This document shows, in pieces, positions 24,536 to 33,536 of a stretch of 64,000 bases of DNA (its first letter is position 1; each line of letters opens with the position of its first letter). The notes below the pieces were generated by a model. It worked only from the letters and a program-made list of their open reading frames with translations. It searched no databases and was not told the DNA's origin. A program made the translations under genes and the position numbers. Origin of the DNA: Rhizobium sp. NLR16a (GTDB taxonomy: Bacteria; Pseudomonadota; Alphaproteobacteria; Rhizobiales; Rhizobiaceae). The stretch lies in the NCBI RefSeq assembly GCF_017948245.1, contig NZ_CP072865.1:1885501-1949500 (forward strand), read 5' to 3'.

Positions 24536-25810
24536 TTAAGCCTGCTGCAGATACTTGACGGATGCCGTATCGAGCAGCTCACCGTCGAAGCGGATGAGGC
24601 CAGCGATACCGAGATCCGGCCAGAAGCGCTCGCGCAGGACGCCGATCACCGGCGAACCAACCTTACGGACCCAGTACTTGCCGAGGTCGCCGAAGATGAT
24701 GGTCTTGTTGCCGGTTGCGATGTTCGCCATCGCCTGGTTGATGCTGTAGTTGTAGCCCAGCAGCGTGCCCGGTACGCCTTCCTTGACGTTGCCCATCTGC
24801 CAGAGGTAGTTGCCTTGGCCGTCCTTCAGCTTGCGGATAGCCGCCAGCGTCAGGTCGTTGAACATGAAGCGAACCTTCGGCGACATACGATATGCCGGGT
24901 CGACGGAATGCGTCAGGTCGATGATTTCATCAGAGGCAATCGCAGCAGCAGCAGCGGCCGTCTTGCCGAGGGTTGCAGCGGTCACGATGCCGTTCGGCGC
25001 GCTGGTGCCGGTGCCGGTCGTCAGCTGTGCGTTGGCGAGGCGGCCGAGGCGTTCGCCGAGCAGGTCAGCGAGCAGGGCTTCCATGTTGAAGATGGAGTCC
25101 TGCGCGAGCTGCCAAGAGAACTTCACGAACTTCGTGTTGAAGTCGTAGGCTTCAAGCTGCTTCTGACCGAATACTGCATCGGCAGAACCGTCGTCAGTGA
25201 GCGCCGTCCCTTCGGTGCCCTGGACGCCGGTCTTGCCGGTATCGTCGGTCGTCGGGATCGGCAGCTGGTTGCCCGCGGTCGTGACGAGCTCGCTGACAAC
25301 ATCAGCATCGTACATCGGACCAAACGCCTTCATGGAGCGAACCAGCAGGTTCTGCATCTCGACGGGCACGGTATAGCCGCCAGCCGCGTTCGTTCCGCCG
25401 GTCTGGATTCGCTTTTCGATGTTCTCGACGCCGGCGCGCAAGACCTTGCGTTCTTCGGGATCGAGGGCGTCGATTGACGCGCCATTGGCGATGAACTTCA
25501 GGAAAACTTCGCGGTATTCGATCTGTTCGCCAGTTTCGGAACCGAATGCGCGCTCTTCAGAGCCGGCGCCGGGACGCTTCTTGGCGCGCTCTTCTTCCTG
25601 GCGAGCAGCGAAGCGGGCTTCGATAGCGGCCTGATCTTCTTCGCGCTTGATGTTGCGTTCGACGCGGTCGAACTCGGACATGATCGTGTCGTGGCGAGCT
25701 TCAAGCTCAGCCGCGCGGGCCTCGTCGGTGTTCTTTTTGATTTCTTCCAGGGCAGCGCGTGCTTCCGTGACGAGACGGCCGCGCTTTTCCTGCAGCTCGG
25801 TGAGAGTCAT
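24536..25810 (-). CDS. HK97-type major capsid protein
   Basis: The 424 residues begin with a Lys/Glu/Arg-rich coiled-coil delta domain (to about 105) that the prohead protease would remove, followed by the HK97 fold: SMKAFGPMYDADVV, FVKFSWQLAQDSIFN, and DPAYRMSPKVRFMFND. The ATG at 25810 has GGAGAC upstream. The gene order portal, protease, capsid is intact. Confidence 0.9.
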   Translation of the reverse strand: MTLTELQEKRGRLVTEARAALEEIKKNTDEARAAELEARHDTIMSEFDRVERNIKREEDQAAIEARFAARQEEERAKKRPGAGSEERAFGSETGEQIEYREVFLKFIANGASIDALDPEERKVLRAGVENIEKRIQTGGTNAAGGYTVPVEMQNLLVRSMKAFGPMYDADVVSELVTTAGNQLPIPTTDDTGKTGVQGTEGTALTDDGSADAVFGQKQLEAYDFNTKFVKFSWQLAQDSIFNMEALLADLLGERLGRLANAQLTTGTGTSAPNGIVTAATLGKTAAAAAAIASDEIIDLTHSVDPAYRMSPKVRFMFNDLTLAAIRKLKDGQGNYLWQMGNVKEGVPGTLLGYNYSINQAMANIATGNKTIIFGDLGKYWVRKVGSPVIGVLRERFWPDLGIAGLIRFDGELLDTASVKYLQQA

Positions 25811-25894
25811 GCAAGTCTCCAAAATGTGGTGCTGTGGGGGTGAATGGCAGGACGTCGTGTCCGGCCCTCCGGCTGGTGGCCGGGTGACTACGGG

Positions 25895-26494
25895 TCAGTC
25901 CTGCCGGATGCCCCGAATTTTCTGTTCCTGGCGAGCTTCGCGCTCGGCAATGCGTCGGCGCGCTGCCGCGGCGTTCCGGGCGCCGCCCTCAGCCCTGGCC
26001 GCTGTAAGCGACCGCAGGCCAATGGTGGTGTCATCATAGGCCGGCCAGGCAACTGCGGAGACCTCAAGCAGGTTGAGCTTCTCGATGGTCCTCACCGGGA
26101 CGGCGCCGGTTTCGTCCCAGGTTTCCTTGGTCACGCGGAATCCGAAGCTCATGCCGCTGATATCGCCGCGCTCGACCAGAACCCAGAGATCGTTTCCGTC
26201 GGTCGTGTCCGGCACGTCGATTTCCACGAGAAGGCCTTTGCCGTCTTCCTGCAGTCGCAGCGTGCCGCTCTTGGTGCGGCCGATCACTCGGCCCATGTCG
26301 TGGTCGACGAGGGCGCGGATGTCGCCTTTGACGGCATCTGTGAAGGCGCCAGGAGCGATCTTCTCCTGGAAGTAGCCGCCGATATCGGCCAGCCGCTCGA
26401 ATACGGCGGCGTAGCCGACCAGCGTGCGCTTGTCGTCCGCCGCGCGGTGCTCGACGTCAGCGATGAGGCTGCGCTTTTCAATTTCTGTCGTCAT
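25895..26494 (-). CDS. HK97-type prohead protease
   Basis: A 199-residue serine protease of the HK97 gp4 type: VGYAAVFERLADIGGYFQEK and FTDAVKGDIRALVDHDM (catalytic His), then GDISGMSFGFRV (catalytic Ser), and a final strand with EVSAVAWPAY. The C-terminal basic helix would be self-processed. It overlaps the portal gene end by four bases. Confidence 0.9.
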   Translation of the reverse strand: MTTEIEKRSLIADVEHRAADDKRTLVGYAAVFERLADIGGYFQEKIAPGAFTDAVKGDIRALVDHDMGRVIGRTKSGTLRLQEDGKGLLVEIDVPDTTDGNDLWVLVERGDISGMSFGFRVTKETWDETGAVPVRTIEKLNLLEVSAVAWPAYDDTTIGLRSLTAARAEGGARNAAAARRRIAEREARQEQKIRGIRQD

Positions 26495-27762
26495 GCGGCC
26501 TGCGCCCCATCATCATCGGTGTTGTTGTCGTTGGCCGGCGGTTCTGTGGCGGGCTTCGGCTGCGAGCCGAGTGCCACGGTCGCTCCTTGGATATGCAATT
26601 TCGCCGCCTCGCCGCCCTTGGACGGCAGGTTCTCCAGCTCGCGAACCTCATCCGGCGTTCGGATTGAGTTTTGGATCGCGATTCCATAGCCTTCCATGCG
26701 AGTCTTAAAGTCGCCCCGCAGAAGACCGTCGAGATTGTGCTCAATATAGCGGTTGCCGGCGGACCGACCGAAGAACTTCAGATTAATCTCGTCCTCAAGC
26801 GCCTTGGCCCACTGGCCTATCAGGTGCTTGGTTAGGTGCAGATCCTGCTGCTCTACATTGTTAAACGTGGCCCGGGTGAGATCCTGTAGAAACACCGGCG
26901 GCAGCTGGTATGTCCTCGCCACCTCCTCCACTTGGAATCGGCGGGCCTCGATCATCTGCCCTTTGGCAGGATCAAGGCCGACTGCGGTAAGGTCGTAGCC
27001 AGGCGGAATGGGGAATACCGATTCCCCGGCGCCCTTCGCTGCGTCGACGGCTCGCTTAATGTCAGCCTGGGCGCGCTTGAGCGCTTCCCCACTTGCCGGC
27101 AGCGGCCCTTTCAGCGCGAGCGGCGGGACGCCGCCACCGGCAAAGAAATTCGAGCCGTAGTCGTTCATGGCGATCGCGAGCTGGATCGCCTTGGATGCCT
27201 GCGCGATCGGGCCGTAATGCCTCAATCCGCAGCTGCGGCGCATGAACGGAACGTCGATGACGTCAGCCGCGTCGTACGTCTTGCCGTCGTACTCGTAGGA
27301 AATCTTGAGGCCGACGCGCTTCACGGTCGTCTTCGTCGGATCCATCGGCCAAAGCGAATCCACGCCCTGCGGCGTGCGCTCGATGTAGGCGAGCCCGCGG
27401 CCGTGGGTGAAAACCTGCTGCCAGAACCACTGCCAGAACGCGAAGGAGCCAATGCCGTCGTTCGGCGCCACATTGACGACCGTTTCCAGCCGCCCTGTGA
27501 TGCGCGTGGCGCCGGCCTTCGTATTGCGGTAAGCATGCCGCGGCAGCGCAGCGAGCGTGCGCGACATGAATGCCACCGCGGCCCAAACTGCCGGCACCGT
27601 GAGGGCGCTATCAACCGTGACGGCCGGCAGATTCGCCGAATTGATCCCGAAGAACGCAAGAAAGTTGTCTGCGCTCACCGGGATCGTCGGATTTTCGATG
27701 GTTGCTCGGGTTTCTGGCGATTTTTCCGCATTTGGGCGGCTAAACCAGTCTTTCAAAGCCAT
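26491..27762 (-). CDS. HK97-type portal protein
   Basis: A 423-residue portal with PAVWAAVAFMSRTLAALPRH, the characteristic LPPVFLQDLTRATFNNVEQQ-type region, and a C-terminal part ending in an Asn/Asp-rich disordered tail with PPANDNNTDDDG. It joins head to tail and guides DNA packaging. It abuts the terminase large-subunit gene. Confidence 0.9.
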   Translation of the reverse strand: MALKDWFSRPNAEKSPETRATIENPTIPVSADNFLAFFGINSANLPAVTVDSALTVPAVWAAVAFMSRTLAALPRHAYRNTKAGATRITGRLETVVNVAPNDGIGSFAFWQWFWQQVFTHGRGLAYIERTPQGVDSLWPMDPTKTTVKRVGLKISYEYDGKTYDAADVIDVPFMRRSCGLRHYGPIAQASKAIQLAIAMNDYGSNFFAGGGVPPLALKGPLPASGEALKRAQADIKRAVDAAKGAGESVFPIPPGYDLTAVGLDPAKGQMIEARRFQVEEVARTYQLPPVFLQDLTRATFNNVEQQDLHLTKHLIGQWAKALEDEINLKFFGRSAGNRYIEHNLDGLLRGDFKTRMEGYGIAIQNSIRTPDEVRELENLPSKGGEAAKLHIQGATVALGSQPKPATEPPANDNNTDDDGAQAA

Positions 27763-29334
27763 TTATGCCGCCTTGTTGATGGAGAATTCTGGGTCATCCC
27801 ATGGGCTCGCCATGTCGGCTGCACCCTCGTAGGTGCCGGCCATTGCCGTTGCCATGGTGAGCGCCACGGCGCCGTCGATGCGGCCGCGTGACTTCTGCTT
27901 GTCGAGCTTACGGTTTCCACTTGGATCCTGCTTCACCGTGGCATTCATCATGCACATCGTCAGAACGGGATGGCCGCCGTGGGCAATCTTCTTGTTGAGG
28001 ATCAAGCTTTCGAGCTCCCGCAGAGCCGGCGACATTGATGCGAAGCCTTGGCCGAACTGCTCGAATACGGCTTGATCGCCGTCCAGTTGCTCGTCGGTAA
28101 AGCCGGCATTTTGAAGCCAGGGCTTCAAGTGCCGCCAGTTCCAGCGGTCAAAAGCGATCTTGCGAATGTCCAGACGATCGAACAGGCCGCGCAAGTGATG
28201 TGCGACGAACTCGTAATCGACCGTTGGCCCAGGTGTCGTCTCCAGCAGTTGCTGGCCGTGCCAGACGTCATAAGGAACTCGGTCGGCCTTTGCCTTCTCT
28301 CGAAGGCTATCACCGGGCAGCCAGAACGTCGGCTTGACGTGCCAGATGCCGTCGCGAGGCGCCATGAGCACCAGCGACGTCAAGTCTGAAACTTCTGACA
28401 GGTCGAGGCCGCCGAATACTGGCAGGCCTTCAAAATCTTCGATCGACGCATCGCAGGCGCGCCACACCGCTGGAGCTACGAACGGCGCCGACGCGTCAAT
28501 CCGCTGGTTTAGGAACAGCCAGCGAAAGCTCGCTTCCTTGCTGGGCATGCGGCTCGCTAGGAGCGAGAAGTCCTCAACATCCTTGATAGACCGGAACACG
28601 CCAAGCGCCGGGTTAGCTGCGGCCCATGCGTCACGGTCATCAAGGTCGCATTCCGCCGGCGCGGAATAGATATGGCTAACGATGCGAGGATCCTTCGACG
28701 TCTCGGCGTCGTCTATCCAGCGCGAAAAGAGATCGTTGTCTGTGGCGGCCTGCGTCGAGATGGCGAACAGCATCGCGCGCCCTTCGTAGGCGCCCTGCGA
28801 CGTTTCGATCGCCTCGACAAAATCGTCAGTCGGGCCTTTGATCTGGCCGACCTCATCGAGGATGGCCAGGATCGGCGAGCCGCCGTGCGCGCTCTTGGCC
28901 TCCGCCGAGCTAGCCTGATATTCGACGTTCTTTGCCAGGCCGACAATCATCTTGGCCGACGGCACAATGCGCGCGAGCTTCGAAAGCTCCGGCGACATCA
29001 TCACCATCTTGGCGGCGTAATTGAAGACCTCGGCGGCCTGTTTGCGCGAGCGGGCGCCAGACACAATGCGACCGTTGGTATAAGCCTCGGGGCCAACGAT
29101 ATGCGCCAGCAGCAGGCAGGCAATCAGACCGGTCTTCCCGTTCTTACGGGCGATCGACAGGTATGCGCGCGACGTTCCTTTCGGATTGTCATAGACCGCC
29201 AGAATGAATCTGCGCTGGAAAGGGAGAAGCTTCACCGGCTTGCCGAGCAGCGTGCCTTCCGGCACCAGGCAGTAACGCTCGATGAACGCGATCACGCGCT
29301 CGCCGCGGGTGAGCGGCTTTGGCTTCTTTGCCAT
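27763..29334 (-). CDS. Terminase large subunit
   Basis: A 523-residue packaging ATPase/nuclease. The N-terminal ATPase has a Walker A-like SIARKNGKTG near residue 64 and Walker B in PILAILDEVGQ, while the C-terminal RNase H-like nuclease begins with VFGGLDLSEVSDLTSLVL. This is the type found with HK97-like portals. It lies downstream of the small subunit with an eight-base gap. Confidence 0.9.
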   Translation of the reverse strand: MAKKPKPLTRGERVIAFIERYCLVPEGTLLGKPVKLLPFQRRFILAVYDNPKGTSRAYLSIARKNGKTGLIACLLLAHIVGPEAYTNGRIVSGARSRKQAAEVFNYAAKMVMMSPELSKLARIVPSAKMIVGLAKNVEYQASSAEAKSAHGGSPILAILDEVGQIKGPTDDFVEAIETSQGAYEGRAMLFAISTQAATDNDLFSRWIDDAETSKDPRIVSHIYSAPAECDLDDRDAWAAANPALGVFRSIKDVEDFSLLASRMPSKEASFRWLFLNQRIDASAPFVAPAVWRACDASIEDFEGLPVFGGLDLSEVSDLTSLVLMAPRDGIWHVKPTFWLPGDSLREKAKADRVPYDVWHGQQLLETTPGPTVDYEFVAHHLRGLFDRLDIRKIAFDRWNWRHLKPWLQNAGFTDEQLDGDQAVFEQFGQGFASMSPALRELESLILNKKIAHGGHPVLTMCMMNATVKQDPSGNRKLDKQKSRGRIDGAVALTMATAMAGTYEGAADMASPWDDPEFSINKAA

Positions 29335-29342
29335 TCACTTCG

Positions 29343-29807
29343 CTAGTCCGGTCGCGCCAGCAGATCATCCTCTAGTGGGTTGTCACCCTCGATTGCCTTG
29401 GCCGCACCGCGGCGCTTCGCTACATCCCTCGCCTCGCCCGCTTGCGCACGCGCGTGGAGCGACAACGACCGACGGAACGACAGTATCGAGCTGGCGTGCA
29501 TCTGCACGATTGATTTTCGCGGGTTAGCTACCGGCGTGCCCTTTTCGGAGTAGGCAACGCCGCCTTCGTCGCGCAAAAGCTTTTGCTCTCGCGTCAGGTC
29601 GGCCATGTTGCGGGCTAGCATTGCGGCGAGTTCGAGCTGGTGGGCCGACCAGTCTGACCGCGCATATTCTGAGATGACGTTGCGGAAGAACGGAAGGTCT
29701 TCCTCGTCGAGCGGCACGTTGTCCGGCGGCAGAATATCCGCCGTCGCCTTGGCCATGACGCGCACGGCTTCGGCCGCGCTGTCGATGCGCGCTTTCCTCT
29801 TTGCCAT
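29343..29807 (-). CDS. Terminase small subunit (P27-like)
   Basis: The 154-residue protein reads MAKATADILPPDNVPLDEED, then ELAAMLARNMADLTREQKLL and a basic C-terminal helix, a pattern of P27/Nu1-like small terminases that recognise the phage packaging site. The ATG at 29807 with GGAA upstream is preferred to 29873. It is placed directly before the large subunit. Confidence 0.7.
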   Translation of the reverse strand: MAKRKARIDSAAEAVRVMAKATADILPPDNVPLDEEDLPFFRNVISEYARSDWSAHQLELAAMLARNMADLTREQKLLRDEGGVAYSEKGTPVANPRKSIVQMHASSILSFRRSLSLHARAQAGEARDVAKRRGAAKAIEGDNPLEDDLLARPD

Positions 29808-29934
29808 GGCGGTGGATTCCTCATTCGGCCTCGCGCGCTTGCGCGCACGGGAGGCAAAAATCTGTATTAGCACTAACGCGAATGCCCGACGCCGCTCCCA
29901 TAGGCGATGGCGCCGAAACGGCGACCACCCCTCC
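29808..29934. other. Candidate packaging-site region
   Basis: A 127-base gap separates the HNH and terminase genes. It contains GCGCGCTTGCGCGC, a self-complementary stretch, and a C-rich run near 29928. Phages with an HNH protein next to terminase usually have a cos site here. No overhang can be read from a prophage sequence, so this is inference from position. Confidence 0.3.
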
Positions 29935-30258
29935 CTACCCTAGCTCGATGGGATACCCATCAATGCCGTAGGTCACGACCTTCTTGCCGCGCTCCATCAT
30001 CTGCTTGGCGCTGTCGTGATGGTGCTTGCAAAGGGACTGCAGATTGGTTGGATCGAAGAAGAGTTCAGGATCGCCATTGTGACGCCGCTTGTGGTCGACG
30101 ACGTCCGCCTCTGTGATCTCCTCGGTCACCAAGCAGAACTCGCATAGCGGTTGCATCGCCAGCTGATGCTGTCGCAACCGGCGCCATGCCGCACCCTTAT
30201 ATAGGTGCTGCCATGCGGCGCTATCGGCGCGCTGTTTGGTGTCAGGTGTGGGCGCCAT
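29935..30258 (-). CDS. Phage HNH endonuclease
   Basis: A 107-residue HNH protein: PLCEFC and a later SLCKHHHDS supply the zinc Cys/His, while ADVVDHKRRHNGDPELFFDP holds the DH pair and the Asn of the HNH site. Such proteins next to terminase stimulate cos cleavage during packaging in HK97-like phages. The N-terminal YKGAAWRRLR stretch is standard for the family. Confidence 0.9.
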   Translation of the reverse strand: MAPTPDTKQRADSAAWQHLYKGAAWRRLRQHQLAMQPLCEFCLVTEEITEADVVDHKRRHNGDPELFFDPTNLQSLCKHHHDSAKQMMERGKKVVTYGIDGYPIELG

Positions 30259-30268
30259 CGCGACAACC

Positions 30269-30745
30269 TCAACCAGGAATGCGATGGCGATCCCGCACTC
30301 TCAGGATATCACCGAAGATATAGGCGACACGCAGAAACGCCAAAAAGCCCCATAGCGACAGGAATGACCATGCTGCAAATACGTGGAACCGCCACGATGC
30401 TTCGGCATCTATATTGAAGGACGTTATCGACATCGCAATGCTTGAGAAGGTCAGGCAGAAGCCGAGGTATATTGCTCTCTTTGTGTATGTTAAAAAGAGT
30501 GCCATCTCCCTGGTTTCGCGTATCGCTTCGATGAAGCCGCCGCTCTTTCCCGCAACAAAGCCAAAGATACCGAAAACGAAACCTGTCTGGATAGAAGACC
30601 AATCGAATACAGAGGAATAAACGTTGCTTAGATCGAAGCTCTTGCTAGCGGCAGCATATGTAAGGTCCGTGCGAAAAAAGTAGAGCGCAGCCACCATGCA
30701 GGCGGCTGCGGCGACCGGACCAAATCGCTCAAAGAGATCGCTCAT
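30269..30745 (-). CDS. Four-segment membrane protein, RexB/KwaA-like position
   Basis: The 158 residues contain four likely transmembrane segments, near 8-24, 45-65, 88-110 and 120-145. The pattern VYSSVFDWSSIQTGFVFGIF followed by a GKSGGFIEAIRETRE loop resembles a family of tetraspan proteins of uncertain role. It overlaps the upstream 280-residue gene by ATGA. This pair has the order and sizes of lambda rexA-rexB, in which the membrane protein causes ion loss on infection. Kiwa also pairs a tetraspan protein with a soluble one. No direct homology is claimed; the region is AT-richer than the packaging genes. Confidence 0.6.
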   Translation of the reverse strand: MSDLFERFGPVAAAACMVAALYFFRTDLTYAAASKSFDLSNVYSSVFDWSSIQTGFVFGIFGFVAGKSGGFIEAIRETREMALFLTYTKRAIYLGFCLTFSSIAMSITSFNIDAEASWRFHVFAAWSFLSLWGFLAFLRVAYIFGDILRVRDRHRIPG

Positions 30746-31584
30746 CCGATTATCTTCTTCATCTCGGCGGTCAAATAGCCTACCTTTACCCAATAGTTCT
30801 TTACTGGGTCGCGATCATCGATAGCCAGTGTGTCACGCAGCACCTGCCTCTCTTCGATGAGATCGATTTCCTCTGTAGAGTCGTCAACAGTCGTCACCGC
30901 TGACAGTTTGTCAACACGAGCGTGCGGACCAATAGCAGTGGAGAGTAGGTCGGCGAGGCCTTTCACTGCGTCCGACAAATAGCCTTTGCGATGACCCATC
31001 GACAACTCGATGCTTATGCTTGGTGCTTCATATGCTTCCGCAAGCGCCTTTAATCCCGATGACGCAGCATGACCGTCGCCGGCCAAATCGTTCATCGAGT
31101 CTGGCGATGCCACCCGTATGGCAAGCTTTCGCACTGACCCCGCATTGAACTTCTTCCACGCATCCTTGTTGAGCCGCGGCTCCACGGAATAAAACGCAGC
31201 GCCGTGATAGATGCGCAGGTATTCTAGAACTCGTCCCAACGAAACGACACGGGGATCGTGTTGAAAACCTATAACACCCAATTTGTGGTTAAGGCGAAAG
31301 ACAATGCTGTGACCAAGCTGTTTAGCAGTTAGCGGTTTCCTCACGGATCCATCTAATTCACTTGGCAAGTTTGTTGATTGACAACGGACGAACTCACCAA
31401 CAACAGCGTCCCCGCCGTCATCCTCAAGTTCTTCCAGCCGGATGGTATAATCCTCAGCCAGAGGATGTTCTCGTTTTGCGCGATCCGGCTCTTTGGCAAT
31501 TTGCCTAAGGATGTCGACCATCGGCGGTTTTTTTGGATCATCACGAGTGACGTTGTAGAAGCGAAAAGTAAAACTCTTATTCAT
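30742..31584 (-). CDS. RexA-like/DUF6731-like cytosolic protein
   Basis: A 280-residue protein beginning MNKSFTFRFYNVTRDDPKKP, reminiscent of DUF6731-type proteins. As far as I can compare from memory, its layout resembles lambda RexA (279 aa): a first beta/alpha part, HSIVFRLNHKLGVIGF in the middle, then a VEPRLNKDAWKKFN-type region and a repeated strand with SISIELS. The start was chosen at the ATG after a GGG-rich stretch; the longer frame to 31749 crosses a hairpin. It forms an operon with the membrane protein, and an abortive-infection role is inference. Confidence 0.6.
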   Translation of the reverse strand: MNKSFTFRFYNVTRDDPKKPPMVDILRQIAKEPDRAKREHPLAEDYTIRLEELEDDGGDAVVGEFVRCQSTNLPSELDGSVRKPLTAKQLGHSIVFRLNHKLGVIGFQHDPRVVSLGRVLEYLRIYHGAAFYSVEPRLNKDAWKKFNAGSVRKLAIRVASPDSMNDLAGDGHAASSGLKALAEAYEAPSISIELSMGHRKGYLSDAVKGLADLLSTAIGPHARVDKLSAVTTVDDSTEEIDLIEERQVLRDTLAIDDRDPVKNYWVKVGYLTAEMKKIIG

Positions 31585-31679
31585 TGCCCAACCCAGTATA
31601 GTTGAGACAATACAACATAAACGCGTAGATTTGAAAACGGCAGAGTTCGCTGCGTCCACATGTTCTAGCAGAAACGAAA

Positions 31680-31714
31680 GCGCCGAGCTCGACCCGAAGG
31701 GAGCCCGGCGCAGG
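31680..31714 (-). terminator. Terminator-like hairpin insulating the RexAB-like operon
   Basis: GCGCCG and CGGCGC enclose AGCTC/GAGCC arms. On the minus strand the stem is followed by TTTCGTTTC. It would stop leftward transcription coming from the replication genes before the two-gene operon, which therefore needs its own promoter in 31585-31680. Confidence 0.5.
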
Positions 31715-31799
31715 ATTACCGCGTCGCGAGAGGAGGCGCGCTGCGGCAATTGGTAAGATTTTTGCTGTAACGTCCCCGGATATTTTCCAGGGATACGAG

Positions 31800-32489
31800 A
31801 TGGCCTTAAGTCAGTTTCAGATAATCAAGTCGTTAGGCGAAGCCCTGTCGTGGTTCGAGCGTGAGCTTGCCTGGGGTGTTCCAGCGTCGGAACTTAATCA
31901 TCTCACTGGCCGTATCGGTGAACTCTACACAGCTATGTTCACCTACGGGCAAATGGCGCCCGAATCGAAGCAGCGTGGTTATGACGTGGTGAGCGCGGAC
32001 GGGCAGAAGATCTCTGTTAAGACAGTGACCTCTTCAACCCAAGTCTCATTCAATGAAAACACATTCGGCGATGTCGATCGGGTGGTGGTCCTCAGGATCA
32101 ACGCGAAGGAGCTGGCGATCGAAATATTGATGGATCTTCCGGCATCAGAAGCTCGAGACAGCATGCGGACACGCGCTGGAAAGCTTGTCTTTCCAACCTA
32201 CAAGTCGCCAACACAGGCCGACCACGTTCCACTCAGCAACCTACAAATCACTAAAGTGGCGAATGCCGGCCAAATACAAATTCGCCAGTACGAGAACGGG
32301 ACTGTCGAGGTTTTGAGGGATGGCCAGCTTCTCGCACCCGCTTTGCCTGTTCTTCGCGAGCTATCGATCGAACTCGGCATTGATCATCTTAACAGCACTG
32401 GGACGCCAAAAAACACCCGTCACCTAGGCGATCAGATCATCCGGGAATTGCATGCGCGGCAGCAGGAGGCATCAGCGCAAGACGAATAG
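31800..32489 (+). CDS. PD-(D/E)XK nuclease-like protein
   Basis: A 229-residue protein. LTGRIGELYTAMF (Glu41) is followed by RGYDVVSADGQKISVKTVT, giving Asp62 and S-x-K at 72-74. This is the Glu, Asp, x-x-Lys order of PD-(D/E)XK nucleases, with Ser in place of the second acidic residue. The C-terminal half has a QIQIRQYENGTVEVLRDGQ strand pair and a helical end. It runs divergently from the RexAB-like operon across a 215-base gap, next to phage morons. A restriction or defence role is likely but unproven. Confidence 0.6.
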   Translation: MALSQFQIIKSLGEALSWFERELAWGVPASELNHLTGRIGELYTAMFTYGQMAPESKQRGYDVVSADGQKISVKTVTSSTQVSFNENTFGDVDRVVVLRINAKELAIEILMDLPASEARDSMRTRAGKLVFPTYKSPTQADHVPLSNLQITKVANAGQIQIRQYENGTVEVLRDGQLLAPALPVLRELSIELGIDHLNSTGTPKNTRHLGDQIIRELHARQQEASAQDE

Positions 32490-32555
32490 GAAAGAGGCTG
32501 GCCCGGCGAACTCGCGAGTCTCAAACGTCCGCGGTTGACGGCGCCCCAAACTGAA

Positions 32556-32583
32556 GAGGGCCACCGAATGGCGGCCCTTTATC
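32556..32583. terminator. Bidirectional terminator between convergent genes
   Basis: AGGGCC and GGCCCT with an inner CC/GG pair form a hairpin followed by TTTAT on the plus strand and preceded by a short A-tract. It lies between the convergent nuclease-like gene and the 312-residue phage gene. Confidence 0.5.
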
Positions 32584-32597
32584 TTCAATCAAATACA

Positions 32598-33536
32598 TCA
32601 CAGCGCGCCACATTTGGGCACATCGATTGAAACTTTATTGTCGTTTGCTACGGCGAGAACCCTCGCCGCCTCGATTAAAGCCGCTTTCCCGGCCCGATCG
32701 GCATAGTCTTCACTGTACCCCAGTCGCAAGCCGATCGACCTGAGCGTGCCTCGTGCAAAGACTTCCTCAATCACCGTCGCCGCTTCGCCTCGCGTTGCTT
32801 CTGGTGCTTCCCAGGCTTGGGCTCCGCTCGATGTATTGCCCTTTGGGCTCGAGATCCCGCCTAGGAAAACGGCGTTCTTCGCGACAGCGTCACTGCACCT
32901 CGTCGCCGGAATCGGCAACTTTTCCAAAGGCACCGTCCCGTCGATACCCAGGCTCTGCAGCAGGCGCCGGCCTTCCGCTACACCATTCAAAGGATCCAGC
33001 ATGGGAGGCAGCATCGGCTGGCCAGACATATTCCGAGGCAACGGATAGGCATCGAATGGGGACGGCGCCGTTGCCCTTGTTTTTAGGTAGCGGGCTGGAT
33101 CGCGTTGATGAACAGCGTCTCCGCCGACCTGCGCTACTCGATCGACTGGCCGAAGCCGGTGACCCTTCTTTGTTACCGCCCACTCGATGAGGCGGCCGCG
33201 TAGAAACTTCAGGGATCCGAGCGAAATGCGTTCATTGTTCTTTCGATCGTCCGTCGGATCAAACTTCTGCGAGGCGCCTTCCGCGGCTTTTAACAGCTCG
33301 CCGACTGTGGGGCGGATCTCCTGCCGACCGTCGGCGAGGTCAGCTGACCAGTTACCCTCTGTTTTCGGCTTAGCTGCCGCCATGGCTGGAGCCAAATCCG
33401 GATGGTTGTCAAACAACCACCGGAGCGCCGGGAGCGTGCCGCGATAACGGGGCTGCTTTGGTTTACGCGTCTTATTGTCATTTGCGGGAATGGGACGATC
33501 GGCCGACAGGGCCTCGGCGAATGATTTGAATTTCAC
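32598..33536 (-). CDS. Unknown phage protein of the replication module
   Basis: A 312-residue protein, mostly helical, with IPANDNKTRKPKQ near the N-terminus and ARVLAVANDNKVSID near the C-terminus. The middle region carries LKFLRGRLIEWAVTKKG; a Pro-rich linker follows, then GTLRSIGLRLGYSEDYADRA, an HTH-like helix pair that might bind DNA. The GTG start overlaps the upstream stop by GTGA. No family recognised. Confidence 0.6.
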   Translation of the reverse strand: MKFKSFAEALSADRPIPANDNKTRKPKQPRYRGTLPALRWLFDNHPDLAPAMAAAKPKTEGNWSADLADGRQEIRPTVGELLKAAEGASQKFDPTDDRKNNERISLGSLKFLRGRLIEWAVTKKGHRLRPVDRVAQVGGDAVHQRDPARYLKTRATAPSPFDAYPLPRNMSGQPMLPPMLDPLNGVAEGRRLLQSLGIDGTVPLEKLPIPATRCSDAVAKNAVFLGGISSPKGNTSSGAQAWEAPEATRGEAATVIEEVFARGTLRSIGLRLGYSEDYADRAGKAALIEAARVLAVANDNKVSIDVPKCGAL

